The translations under genes and the position numbers were made by a program. A stretch of 64,000 nucleotides of DNA from Emticicia fluvialis (lineage in GTDB: Bacteria; Bacteroidota; Bacteroidia; Cytophagales; Spirosomataceae), in contig NZ_JANUSD010000020.1 of the NCBI RefSeq assembly GCF_024793945.1, positions 1 through 64,000 of the forward strand. Direction: 5' to 3'. The notes under the pieces were generated by a model that was not told the DNA's origin, made no database searches, and saw only the letters and a list, made by a program, of their open reading frames with translations. This document shows, piece after piece, positions 52,456 through 60,475 of this stretch; positions within the stretch are counted from its first letter, which is position 1; each line of letters opens with the position of its first letter.

Positions 52456-52872
52456 TTACTGAAACAATTGCAAATATTGATTTTCTTTTGTGCGCATCAG
52501 TTTTTCTTCTTCATCTGTTTTATCCATATAGCCGCAAAGATGTAAAACCCCGTGTGCCAGTACGCGTTTCAGTTCATGTTCAAAACTAGCCTGAAATGCG
52601 GTGGCATTGTCTTTTACACGGTCTATACTAATAAATATGTCTCCGTCAATGCGTTCTTCTTCTTCCGAATTGTCAAAAGTGATAATATCCGTCAGAAAGT
52701 CATGATCAAGGTATTCAATATTAATTTTCAGCAGGTAGTCGTCTGAGCAGAAAATGTAATTGATATCTCCGGCCTTAAAGCCTTCCTCTTCAATAATACG
52801 CTTCAGCCAGTTTTTAATCTTAAGCTTTTGCTGCAACCTGAAATCAATATCTTCAACATGAAAATTAATCAT
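52456..52872 (-). CDS. ybeY: Endoribonuclease YbeY (16S rRNA maturation)
   Basis: A 138-residue metalloenzyme. The zinc motif is HGVLHLCGYMDKTDEE (about 108-123), with two His in HxxxH; the third His of the usual GYDH is absent, replaced by the MDKTDEE form. EHELKRV precedes it. The gene follows meaB by 26 bases in the same direction. Role in ribosome maturation is inferred from the family. Confidence 0.92.
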   Translation of the reverse strand: MINFHVEDIDFRLQQKLKIKNWLKRIIEEEGFKAGDINYIFCSDDYLLKINIEYLDHDFLTDIITFDNSEEEERIDGDIFISIDRVKDNATAFQASFEHELKRVLAHGVLHLCGYMDKTDEEEKLMRTKENQYLQLFQ

Positions 52873-52898
52873 ACAACACCTTTCTTTATTTTTTCTAA

Positions 52899-53882
52899 TT
52901 ATTTTCTGATACTGTTTAGCAACTCTCTGGCACCCTGAATAGCCAGCATTTTGCCCGATAAAATGTTTGTTTCAACCTCGTTCATTTTACTTTTTATAAC
53001 CGGATTACCGAAAAACTCTTCTTCCAGTGTCTGTTTTATATACGTATGCAGCCATTCAAGGTTTTGTTTTTGTCGGTTTTGCTGCCAGAAACCGTTCTGC
53101 TGCATTTGGTTTACATAGGCAATTATCGTGTTCCAGATTTCTTCAATACCTGTATTATTTAAGGCAGAACAAGTAAGAACAGGAGTTTGCCACCCATTGC
53201 CTGCGGCGGGGTACAAATGCAGTGCCTGCAGGTATTCAAGCCTGGCATTTTTAGAAGCCTGCATATTATCTCCGTCGGCTTTTGTAATGGCAATGGCATC
53301 TGCCATTTCAATAATGCCACGTTTTATACCTTGTAGTTCATCGCCTGCTCCGGCAAGCATCAATAGCAAAAAGAAGTCAACCATTCCTTTTACCACTGTT
53401 TCCGATTGTCCGACGCCAACGGTTTCAACTAATATTACCTCAAACTGAGCCGCTTCGCATAATAGAATTGTCTCGCGGGTTTTATTGGCTACCCCCCCAA
53501 GGCTGTTGCCTGCCGGCGAGGGGCGTATATACGCAAGCGGGTCATGCGCCAGCTCTTCCATGCGGGTTTTGTCGCCCATTATACTGCCTTTGGTAATCTG
53601 GCTGGTGGGGTCTATGGCCAGTACGGCAATTTTTTTGTTCAGGGCGGTAATGGTTTTACCAAAAACCTCAATAAAAGTGCTTTTACCCACACCGGGTACA
53701 CCGGTTACCCCCAGCCGGATAGATTTACCCGTATAGGGCAACAGTTGTTCCAGCAGTTGTTGTGCCAGAGCCTTGTCTTGTGGTAACTGACTTTCAATAA
53801 GCGTAATAGCACGGCTAAGTATCATCCTGTTGCCGGATAATACACCCTCTATATATGCTTGTATTGAAAGCCTTTTTTGCAT
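52899..53882 (-). CDS. meaB: MeaB/ArgK family GTPase
   Basis: A 327-residue P-loop GTPase that protects methylmalonyl-CoA mutase and loads its cobalamin. G1 motif GVTGVPGVGKST (about 58-69), the GDKTRMEEL switch region (about 100-110), VETVGVGQSE (Walker B/G3 region), ITKADGDN (G4) and the C-terminal helices are intact. Mutase genes are not in the window. ybeY follows closely. Confidence 0.95.
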   Translation of the reverse strand: MQKRLSIQAYIEGVLSGNRMILSRAITLIESQLPQDKALAQQLLEQLLPYTGKSIRLGVTGVPGVGKSTFIEVFGKTITALNKKIAVLAIDPTSQITKGSIMGDKTRMEELAHDPLAYIRPSPAGNSLGGVANKTRETILLCEAAQFEVILVETVGVGQSETVVKGMVDFFLLLMLAGAGDELQGIKRGIIEMADAIAITKADGDNMQASKNARLEYLQALHLYPAAGNGWQTPVLTCSALNNTGIEEIWNTIIAYVNQMQQNGFWQQNRQKQNLEWLHTYIKQTLEEEFFGNPVIKSKMNEVETNILSGKMLAIQGARELLNSIRK

Positions 53883-53899
53883 TGTATATAATTGTGTGC

Positions 53900-53932
53900 C
53901 AAAGATAAGCGCGTTTTGTTTCGTAATTCAAA
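53900..53932 (-). promoter_or_regulatory. Promoter of the meaB-ybeY transcript
   Basis: On the minus strand TTTG (plus 53929-53932), 21 bases, then TATCTTTG (plus 53900-53907): a Bacteroidota consensus pair. The transcript would start about 10 bases before the meaB ATG. Confidence 0.7.
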
Positions 53933-54044
53933 AACAGTAAAGGCTTATTTTGTTGGCTTATCAGCTTTTTTTTAACCGGGAATTTTTCAAGTTTCCGACA
54001 AATCTACTAACTTGCGGTCGAAATTATAAAACACTTCACGAAAA

Positions 54045-54422
54045 ATGAATTTTCCTTCAGATTTACGTTACACCCAGGAACACGAATGGATTAAGCTAGA
54101 AAGTGGCAATGTTGCTGTGGTTGGTATTACTTATTTTGCACAAAGCGAATTAGGTGATATAGTTTTTGTTGAGATAGAAACCCAGGGACAGGAACTGGCA
54201 GCTAACGCCATCTTCGGCACTGTTGAGGCCGTTAAAACCGTTTCTGACTTATTTTTGCCGGTGTCCGGAAAAATAATTGAGGTAAATTCAGCACTGGCCA
54301 ACAATCCGGAATTGTTAAACTCTGACCCTTACGGTGAAGGATGGCTGATTAAAGTGGAGGTAGCTAATGTTGCTGAGATAGACTCTTTGTTAGATGCTGA
54401 GGCTTACCAAAAAATTATCTAA
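54045..54422 (+). CDS. gcvH: Glycine cleavage system H protein
   Basis: A 125-residue lipoyl carrier. The lipoylated Lys64 is in GTVEAVKTVSDLF; start NFPSDLRYTQEHEWIKL and end PYGEGWLIKVEV match the family. It shuttles the aminomethyl group among the P, T and L proteins, whose genes are not seen here. Confidence 0.97.
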   Translation: MNFPSDLRYTQEHEWIKLESGNVAVVGITYFAQSELGDIVFVEIETQGQELAANAIFGTVEAVKTVSDLFLPVSGKIIEVNSALANNPELLNSDPYGEGWLIKVEVANVAEIDSLLDAEAYQKII

Positions 54423-54465
54423 GCATAAGATTATGACATTCGAATCGAAGATATTTTAAACAGAG

Positions 54466-54490
54466 ATGCCCTGCTAAGGGCATTTTTTTT
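54466..54490 (+). terminator. Terminator of gcvH
   Basis: ATGCCC / GGGCAT stem with a TGCTAA loop and seven T. It covers the TTG that could extend the next ORF upstream, which supports the ATG at 54507. Confidence 0.9.
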
Positions 54491-54506
54491 GAATTTTTAT
54501 AGGAAA

Positions 54507-55787
54507 ATGAAAACTTTGCTAAAATCTGTAAAGATTATAGACGCCAAATCTGACTACAACAGCCAGATAAAAGATATACTGATAGAGGACGGTAAAATCA
54601 GCAGGATTGCTGACCTTATAGACGAAAAAGCAGATAAACTGATTGAAGGAGAAAACCTGCATGTATCTACTGGCTGGATAGACCTGCGTGTATCGCCGAA
54701 AGACCCCGGGTACGAATCGAAAGAAGATTTAAGTTCTTTATGCCGGGCTGCAGCAGCAGGTGGTTTTACTACTGTTGTTACCTTACCTAATACAAAGCCT
54801 GTTGTTCAAACCAAAGAATCTATTGCTTATTATAAAGGTTTTTCTAAAACCCAGGTGGTAGACATACTACCTGCCGCAGCCGTAACAAAAAATTGTGAGG
54901 GAAAAGACTTTACAGAAATGCTTGACCTTCATCATGCCGGTGCCGTGGCTTTTACAGATGGAGACCACCCGCTTTGGAATGCCGACATCCTGCTTAAAAC
55001 GCTTCAGTATTTATATCCTATAGATGGTTTATTGATGAATAGACCGGAAGAGACCACGCTGGCTATGTTTGGCCAGATGCATGAAGGCATAGAAAGTACT
55101 TTGTTGGGTATGAAAGGTATTCCGTCAACGGCAGAGGAGTTGATTATTATGCGCGACTTGAAATTACTTGAATATGCTTACAGCCAGATAAGTGAGAAAA
55201 AAGAAAACCCTGCATTGCATTTTTCAACTATTTCAACCGCCAGGGCAGTAGAATTAATAAGAGAGGCCAAAGCCAAAGGCTTGCCTGTCAGCTGCGATAT
55301 TGCCGCACATCAACTTGTATTTACAGATGCTGATTTGAAAGAGTTTGATACGAATCTGAAAGTAAATCCGCCTTTCAGAACCGTTACTGATATAGAAGCA
55401 CTAGTAGCCGGCCTGGCCGATGGCACAATTGATGCGATCGTGTCTGACCACAACCCGCAGGATGAAGAGTCTAAAAACCTGGAATTTGATATGGCAGATT
55501 TCGGAATTATAGGGCTTGAAACCACTTTTGCGGTAGCCAATACCTACGGGCAGTTATCGATTGAGAAACTGATAAGCAAGCTTACCACTAATCCGGCAGG
55601 TTTATTGCGTTTAACATCTAACACCATAACAGAAGAGTCTCCTGCCAATTTAACTGTGTTTAACCCTGATTTAGAATGGATTTTCACTGAAAAAGATATC
55701 CGCTCAAAATCTAAAAATACACCATTTGTGGGGCATACTTTTAAAGGCAAGGTAGTTGCGGTAGTGAATAAGAACCTGGTAGCCTGA
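54507..55787 (+). CDS. Dihydroorotase family protein, probably inactive (PyrC'-like)
   Basis: A 426-residue amidohydrolase-fold protein. ATG at 54507 was chosen over a TTG at 54489, which lies in the gcvH terminator. Overall sequence is dihydroorotase (LPNTKPVVQTKESI, SCDIAAHQLVFTDADL, SDHNPQDEESKN). However, the metal-binding HxH after the first strand is missing: GWIDLRVSPKDPG has Arg61 and Ser63 where the active enzymes have His. AAHQL also replaces PHHL. It resembles the non-catalytic dihydroorotases that support aspartate transcarbamylase. An active pyrC would then be elsewhere. Confidence 0.85.
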   Translation: MKTLLKSVKIIDAKSDYNSQIKDILIEDGKISRIADLIDEKADKLIEGENLHVSTGWIDLRVSPKDPGYESKEDLSSLCRAAAAGGFTTVVTLPNTKPVVQTKESIAYYKGFSKTQVVDILPAAAVTKNCEGKDFTEMLDLHHAGAVAFTDGDHPLWNADILLKTLQYLYPIDGLLMNRPEETTLAMFGQMHEGIESTLLGMKGIPSTAEELIIMRDLKLLEYAYSQISEKKENPALHFSTISTARAVELIREAKAKGLPVSCDIAAHQLVFTDADLKEFDTNLKVNPPFRTVTDIEALVAGLADGTIDAIVSDHNPQDEESKNLEFDMADFGIIGLETTFAVANTYGQLSIEKLISKLTTNPAGLLRLTSNTITEESPANLTVFNPDLEWIFTEKDIRSKSKNTPFVGHTFKGKVVAVVNKNLVA

Positions 55788-55810
55788 GCGCTGCTTTTGA
55801 AAAAGATATT

Positions 55811-56341
55811 ATGCTAAAGAACAGAATTATCAGACACTCGCTGCTTTATGGAAGCATGGCAGCTGCCATTTGTATATTGGTGGCGCTTATTCAGTTTTAT
55901 GGTATTCATAAAAGTCCGTTCGGGCGTTACAAACTACCGGCCTTTGGTATAAACGTTCTTTTTATTCTGATTGCCATCTGGACCTACCGGGCCACTAACC
56001 GAGGCGTTTTAACTTTTACCGAAGGCTTTTCGGTGGGTTTTCTTACCAATTTGTTTGCTGCTTTTATTACTGCCACATCGTATTTCATTTTTTTGCAATT
56101 GGCAGGTAATGAAGCCATTATGCTTTGGGTAAATGAAAACATACAGGCCATTGAAAAAATCAGAGACAGCCATATCAAGAACTTCGGCTTGCAGGAATAC
56201 ACCCAACTGTTGGAACAGGCTAAACAGGTACCGTCTGCAGGGTATGTTTTTCTGGACGAAATAGGCAAAAAACAGATTTGTATTATTGCCGTAACAATTA
56301 TTTCTTTGATTTTCAGACGACATACCTTCAATATTTCGTAA
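55811..56341 (+). CDS. DUF4199 family membrane protein (first of two)
   Basis: A 176-residue protein with four transmembrane segments (about 15-33, 44-60, 74-96, 150-168), the DUF4199 layout including TFTEGFSVGFLTNLFAAF. Unknown function; common in Bacteroidota. It follows the dihydroorotase homologue by 23 bases and precedes a second copy. Confidence 0.82.
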   Translation: MLKNRIIRHSLLYGSMAAAICILVALIQFYGIHKSPFGRYKLPAFGINVLFILIAIWTYRATNRGVLTFTEGFSVGFLTNLFAAFITATSYFIFLQLAGNEAIMLWVNENIQAIEKIRDSHIKNFGLQEYTQLLEQAKQVPSAGYVFLDEIGKKQICIIAVTIISLIFRRHTFNIS

Positions 56342-56390
56342 ATTTTAATAATTTTAGTTTATATTAGAATTTAAAATATAATCAACAATT

Positions 56391-56906
56391 ATGGAACAAC
56401 CCTCAACTGCGCGTGTAGCTCTTAAGTGGGGCATTATTATTGCCGTAATTACAGGTATTTATTCAGTGGTAAGCTATACAACCGGTTTGTTCAAAAGCGG
56501 TTTTTCTAGCGCTGTGAATTATCTTTTTCTTTTATTCGGTATTATTCTTGCCATCCGGGAGTTCAGAGCCTTGAACGAGAATTTTATTAGTTTTGGTGAG
56601 TCGCTTGGCGTTGGTACGCTGGTTAGTGCCGTTACCGGGGTAATTTCTTCTGTTTTTGCCTACGTTTACATTTTTTTTATTGATACAACCCTCATGGGCC
56701 AAATGCAAGACCTGCAACGTGATAATTGGGAGGCCCAGGGCTTAACAGAAGAACAGATTAATCAGGCTATTGAAATATCTGCTCCTTTTACAACACCAGG
56801 TTTTATGTTTCTTATCGGGCTTTTAGTTTATATGCTAATTGGTTTTGTGTGTTCTTTAATCATATCAGCTATAATGAAGAGAGATAAACCGGAAATGAAT
56901 TTTTAA
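56391..56906 (+). CDS. DUF4199 family membrane protein (second of two)
   Basis: A 171-residue paralogue of the preceding protein with four hydrophobic segments (about 12-32, 42-56, 70-96, 136-158) and the matching ISFGESLGVGTLVSAVTG block. Only three bases separate it from gldF, so it is in one transcript with it. Divergence from the first copy suggests an old duplication. Confidence 0.84.
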   Translation: MEQPSTARVALKWGIIIAVITGIYSVVSYTTGLFKSGFSSAVNYLFLLFGIILAIREFRALNENFISFGESLGVGTLVSAVTGVISSVFAYVYIFFIDTTLMGQMQDLQRDNWEAQGLTEEQINQAIEISAPFTTPGFMFLIGLLVYMLIGFVCSLIISAIMKRDKPEMNF

Positions 56907-56909
56907 TAC

Positions 56910-57632
56910 ATGCTAAATATATTCAGAAAAGAGCTCAGTAGTTTTCTTAATTCGCTGGTGGCCTACATAGTTATCGGGGTTTTTCTGGTTCTGGCTGGCT
57001 TGTTTACCTGGGTTTTTGAGGGCAATGTGCTAGACTACGGCTTTGCCGACATGACAAGCTTTTTTCAGTTGGCGCCCTACATTTTTATTTTTCTGATTCC
57101 GGCCATTACCATGCGTCTTTTTTCGGAAGAATTTAAATCAGGTACCATTGAGCTTTTATTTACCAAACCACTAACCGACTGGCAAATTATTATCGGTAAG
57201 TTTCTGGCCTCGTTTTTTTTAATAGTAATAGCGCTTTTACCTACATTGCTTTATTATTATTCGTTGTCGGTTCTGGGTAACCCCAAGGCCAATATTGATA
57301 CTTCTTCGGTAATCGGCTCATATATAGGCCTGTTTTATCTGGGTGCTGTATTTGCATCTATCGGGCTGTTTACGTCTTCGCTTACCGATAACCAGGTGGT
57401 TGCCTTCATTTTGGGTTCGGTTGGTTGTTTTATTCTTTATGATGGTGTTCATCAACTGGCCCAGCTATTCAATGGGGTTACGCAATATTCAATAGATTAC
57501 CTTGGCCTCAGCTTTCATTATGAATCAATCAGCCGTGGCCTGGTAGACTCCCGCACGCTAGTCTATTTTACAAGCATTATTGTTTTAATGCTCTACTTTA
57601 CAAAAATTCAGGTTTCAGGTAAAAAAAGCTGA
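56910..57632 (+). CDS. gldF: Gliding motility ABC transporter permease GldF
   Basis: A 240-residue membrane protein with six transmembrane helices, an ABC-2-type permease. The N terminus (FRKELSSFLNSLVAYIVIGVFLVLAGLF) and RLFSEEFKSGTIELLFTKPLTDWQIIIGKF block match GldF. In Flavobacterium gldF is followed by gldG; here phzF follows instead and no GldG-like ORF is in the window. Presence with sprA suggests a gliding or type IX-equipped organism; GldF homologues also occur in non-gliders. Confidence 0.88.
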   Translation: MLNIFRKELSSFLNSLVAYIVIGVFLVLAGLFTWVFEGNVLDYGFADMTSFFQLAPYIFIFLIPAITMRLFSEEFKSGTIELLFTKPLTDWQIIIGKFLASFFLIVIALLPTLLYYYSLSVLGNPKANIDTSSVIGSYIGLFYLGAVFASIGLFTSSLTDNQVVAFILGSVGCFILYDGVHQLAQLFNGVTQYSIDYLGLSFHYESISRGLVDSRTLVYFTSIIVLMLYFTKIQVSGKKS

Positions 57633-57651
57633 AATTAATTAAAATCTACGT

Positions 57652-58440
57652 ATGCAATTACCTATATATCAGGTTGATGCCTTTACTGATAAATTATTTG
57701 GTGGGAATCCTGCGGCAGTAGTGCCTCTGAATGAATGGTTGCCAGAAGAGCTTATGCAAAACATTGCACTTGAAAACAATCTTTCAGAAACTGCTTTTTT
57801 TGTACCAACAGATAACGGTTATCATATCCGTTGGTTTACGCCTGTTGCAGAGGTTGCCCTGTGTGGCCATGCAACCCTGGCTACTGCCTGCGTTTTGTTT
57901 AAAAGGCTTAACTATAATGCAGATGCTATCTTGTTTGAGTCAAAAAGCGGAGTGTTAAAAGTAACAAATACAGGCGATTTATTGGAACTTGATTTTCCTG
58001 TACAGCCAATTACCCCTGCTTCTGCACCCGATTTACTTGTAGATGGCATTGGTAAATTACCTTTGGAAATTTACCGCGCAGCAGACGACTACGTACTGGT
58101 ATATGCCGCACAAAATGATATTGAAAACCTGCAACCTGATTTCGGTATACTGAAAAAGGTAAAAGCCAGAGGCATCATTGTTACGGCGCCGGCGGCCTCT
58201 GATGAACTAGATTTTGTTTGCAGATTCTTTGGCCCCGCCGTAGGTGTTAACGAAGACCCCGTAACAGGTTCTGCTTTTACAAAACTGGTGCCTTATTGGG
58301 CAAAAAGAACCGGTAAATTTGCATTGAGGGCCGAGCAGGTTTCAGCAAGGAGGGGTAAAGTTCTTTGTAAAATACATGAAAACAGGGTATTAATTGCAGG
58401 CTCAGCCAGAATTTATCTGGAAGGCACTATAACCGTTTAA
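57652..58440 (+). CDS. PhzF family isomerase
   Basis: A 262-residue cytoplasmic protein of the PhzF/diaminopimelate-epimerase fold. The start QVDAFTDKLFGGNPAAVVPL, the ENNLSETAFF block with catalytic-type Glu (about 45) and GVNEDPVTGSA (about 199-209) are intact. The physiological substrate is unknown; no phenazine genes are near. It is 19 bases after gldF and probably ends that operon. Confidence 0.92.
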   Translation: MQLPIYQVDAFTDKLFGGNPAAVVPLNEWLPEELMQNIALENNLSETAFFVPTDNGYHIRWFTPVAEVALCGHATLATACVLFKRLNYNADAILFESKSGVLKVTNTGDLLELDFPVQPITPASAPDLLVDGIGKLPLEIYRAADDYVLVYAAQNDIENLQPDFGILKKVKARGIIVTAPAASDELDFVCRFFGPAVGVNEDPVTGSAFTKLVPYWAKRTGKFALRAEQVSARRGKVLCKIHENRVLIAGSARIYLEGTITV

Positions 58441-58470
58441 TCTCATTTTCAAACATTTATGTCAAAAGAC

Positions 58471-58502
58471 TTGACACCCCCTATCTTGATTTAGTACATT
58501 TG
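58471..58502 (+). promoter_or_regulatory. Promoter of the queA transcript
   Basis: TTG (58471-58473), 21 bases, then TACATTTG (58495-58502), a match to the Bacteroidota consensus. It predicts a leader of about 120 bases before queA that carries a short ORF. Confidence 0.65.
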
Positions 58503-58552
58503 CGACCTAAAAAACTGAAGGCCAGGGAATATTCCTTTACCTTTTTTTCTTC

Positions 58553-58636
58553 ATGCAGGTAAAATTTATCCCCAAACATGAAGAAATTCAACAAAAATTT
58601 TCCGTTCTCTACGGAATCGGGGATTCTATAAAATGA
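58553..58636 (+). CDS. Possible leader peptide ORF overlapping queA start
   Basis: A 27-codon ATG ORF (MQVKFIPKHEEIQQKFSVLY, then GIGDSIK) in the queA leader whose TGA stop overlaps the queA ATG as ATGA. This arrangement is typical of translational coupling. A second short frame (ATG at 58578, 17 codons) also exists, so the leader may be coding or merely ORF-like by chance. No homologue is known to me. Confidence 0.35.
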   Translation: MQVKFIPKHEEIQQKFSVLYGIGDSIK

Positions 58637-59685
58637 AACTTTCAGAATTTAAATTTGATTTGCCTCATAGTCTGGTGGCCATGTATCCTCCTGAACAACG
58701 CGATGGAGCGAGAATGATGGTTGTAAACAGAAAAACAAAAAAGATAGAACATAAAATGTTTAAGGATATTGTTGATTACTTTGGTGAAAAAGACACCCTG
58801 GTAGTTAATGATACCAAAGTTTTTCCGGCTCGTTTATATGGGTCAAAAGAAAAAACCGGCGCCAAAATTGAAGTTTTTTTATTGCGTGAACTGAACAGAG
58901 AAATGCGTTTGTGGGATGTGCTGGTTGACCCCGCAAGAAAAATCAGAGTAGGTAATAAATTGTATTTTGGTGATAGCGACCTGGTTGCAGAGGTAATAGA
59001 TAATACTACTTCCCGCGGGCGCACTATCCGTTTTCTTTTTGACGGCTCGCATGAGGAAATGATGAAAACCATCCACGAACTGGGTGAAACGCCGTTGCCT
59101 ATTGATATTATCAAAAGAAAAGTTACTGACCAGGACCGCGAAAGATACCAGACCATATTTGCAGATAAAGAAGGTGCAGTAGCGGCACCAACTGCCGGTA
59201 TGCACTTTACAAGAAACGTGCAACGCCGCATGGAAATAAACGGGGTTAATTTCTGCCCGGTTACACTTCATATCGGTATAGGTACGTTCCGTCAGGTTGA
59301 TGTTGAGGATTTAACCAAACATAAAACCGACTCAGAGAATTTCTTTATTCCGGATAACACCTGCCAGATAGTGAACGATTCAATAGATAAAGAAGGTAAA
59401 ATTTGTGCTATTGGTACTACCGTACTGAAAGCGCTTGAATCTTCTGTATCTGCCAGTAATCATCTGAAACCAGTGGATAACGGTTGGACGGATAAATTCA
59501 TTTTCCCTCCGTACGACTTCAAGATTACCAATTCACTGCTTACCAACTTTCATTTGCCTGAGTCTATTCTTATTATGATGGCTTGTGCGTTTGGTGGCTA
59601 CGAATTAATTATGCAGGCCTACCATGAAGCCATCAAAGAAAAGTATAAGTTCTTTACTTATGGCGATGTGATGTTGATTCTTTAA
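58633..59685 (+). CDS. queA: tRNA preQ1(34) S-adenosylmethionine ribosyltransferase-isomerase
   Basis: A 350-residue cytoplasmic enzyme that transfers and isomerises the ribosyl moiety of S-adenosylmethionine onto preQ1-tRNA to make epoxyqueuosine. Family blocks are intact: FDLPHSLVAMYPPEQRDGARM, TLVVNDTKVFPARLYGSKE, AAPTAGMHFT and VTLHIGIGTFRQV, and the C-terminal TNFHLPESILIMMACAFGG. Its start overlaps the stop of a possible leader ORF. Confidence 0.96.
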   Translation: MKLSEFKFDLPHSLVAMYPPEQRDGARMMVVNRKTKKIEHKMFKDIVDYFGEKDTLVVNDTKVFPARLYGSKEKTGAKIEVFLLRELNREMRLWDVLVDPARKIRVGNKLYFGDSDLVAEVIDNTTSRGRTIRFLFDGSHEEMMKTIHELGETPLPIDIIKRKVTDQDRERYQTIFADKEGAVAAPTAGMHFTRNVQRRMEINGVNFCPVTLHIGIGTFRQVDVEDLTKHKTDSENFFIPDNTCQIVNDSIDKEGKICAIGTTVLKALESSVSASNHLKPVDNGWTDKFIFPPYDFKITNSLLTNFHLPESILIMMACAFGGYELIMQAYHEAIKEKYKFFTYGDVMLIL

Positions 59686-59716
59686 CACAGGAATTAAGAA
59701 AATAAACTATATATTG

Positions 59717-59752
59717 AACCGGGAAATGGAGAGCGCTTTCATTTCCCGGTTT
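59717..59752 (+). terminator. Terminator of queA
   Basis: A 12-bp perfect stem AACCGGGAAATG / CATTTCCCGGTT followed by TGTTTATT. It lies across any upstream extension of ispD, so the ispD start is set at 59777. Confidence 0.8.
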
Positions 59753-59776
59753 GTTTATTACCTAAAACACATTCTG

Positions 59777-60475
59777 ATGGAAAAGCAAAAATTTGCTGTT
59801 TTAGTAGCAGGTGGCAGCGGTTCGCGAATGGGTAGCGATATACCCAAGCAGTTTCTGCCCTTATCTGGTAAACCAATACTGTTGCATACTATTGAAAAGT
59901 TTCTACAAGTAGAGGGCATCCGGATTATACTGGTTTTGCCAGAGAAAGATATTGAATTCTGGGGCGAAATTATTTCTTATGAAGACTTCGCCAATCCTCA
60001 TTTAGATTCGCTGCAAGTAGTTGTTGGTGGCAAAAGCCGTTTTCAGTCTGTAAAAAACGGCTTGGCATTTGTGCCTGATGATGCCCTGGTTGCCATACAT
60101 GACGGCGTAAGACCATTGATTGATATCCAGACCATCAAACAGTCTTTTGATTTAGCAGCAGAAAGTGGAAGTGCAGTTACCAGCGTACCGCTGAAAGACT
60201 CTATACGGCAAATAGATGATAATGGAAAAAATCTGGCTGTTGAAAGAAGTAAATACCGCCTGATGCAGACGCCTCAGACATTTCAGTCTGGTTTGATTAA
60301 AGCTGCCTATTCATTGACCGAGCAGGATTCTTTTACCGATTGTGCCAGTGTTTGTGAAATGGCAGGCTACTCGGTGAACCTGATTGACGGAGCCTACGAA
60401 AACATTAAAATTACTACGCCGGAAGATATGATTGTGGCAGAAGCGCTCTTAAGAAATTATTTAAGGCAGTCGTAG
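59777..60475 (+). CDS. ispD: 2-C-methyl-D-erythritol 4-phosphate cytidylyltransferase
   Basis: A 232-residue enzyme of the MEP isoprenoid pathway that makes CDP-methylerythritol. The ATG at 59777 begins EKQKFAVLVAGGSGSRMGSDIPKQF with the nucleotide-binding loop (about 10-22); the longer start runs through the queA terminator. HDGVRPLID (about 113-121), DSIRQIDD and the C-terminal ITTPEDMIVAE are family blocks. Its 3' end overlaps the convergent lipoprotein gene by 19 bases. Confidence 0.95.
   Translation: MEKQKFAVLVAGGSGSRMGSDIPKQFLPLSGKPILLHTIEKFLQVEGIRIILVLPEKDIEFWGEIISYEDFANPHLDSLQVVVGGKSRFQSVKNGLAFVPDDALVAIHDGVRPLIDIQTIKQSFDLAAESGSAVTSVPLKDSIRQIDDNGKNLAVERSKYRLMQTPQTFQSGLIKAAYSLTEQDSFTDCASVCEMAGYSVNLIDGAYENIKITTPEDMIVAEALLRNYLRQS

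Noticed and set aside
57652..58440. Phenazine biosynthesis
   Set aside because: PhzF-family proteins are widespread outside phenazine producers and no other phz gene is present.
58503..58530. A preQ1 riboswitch in the queA leader
   Set aside because: The A-rich CTAAAAAACTGAAGG sits at the 5' end of the predicted transcript, without the required upstream C-rich loop or stem, and far from the start codon.
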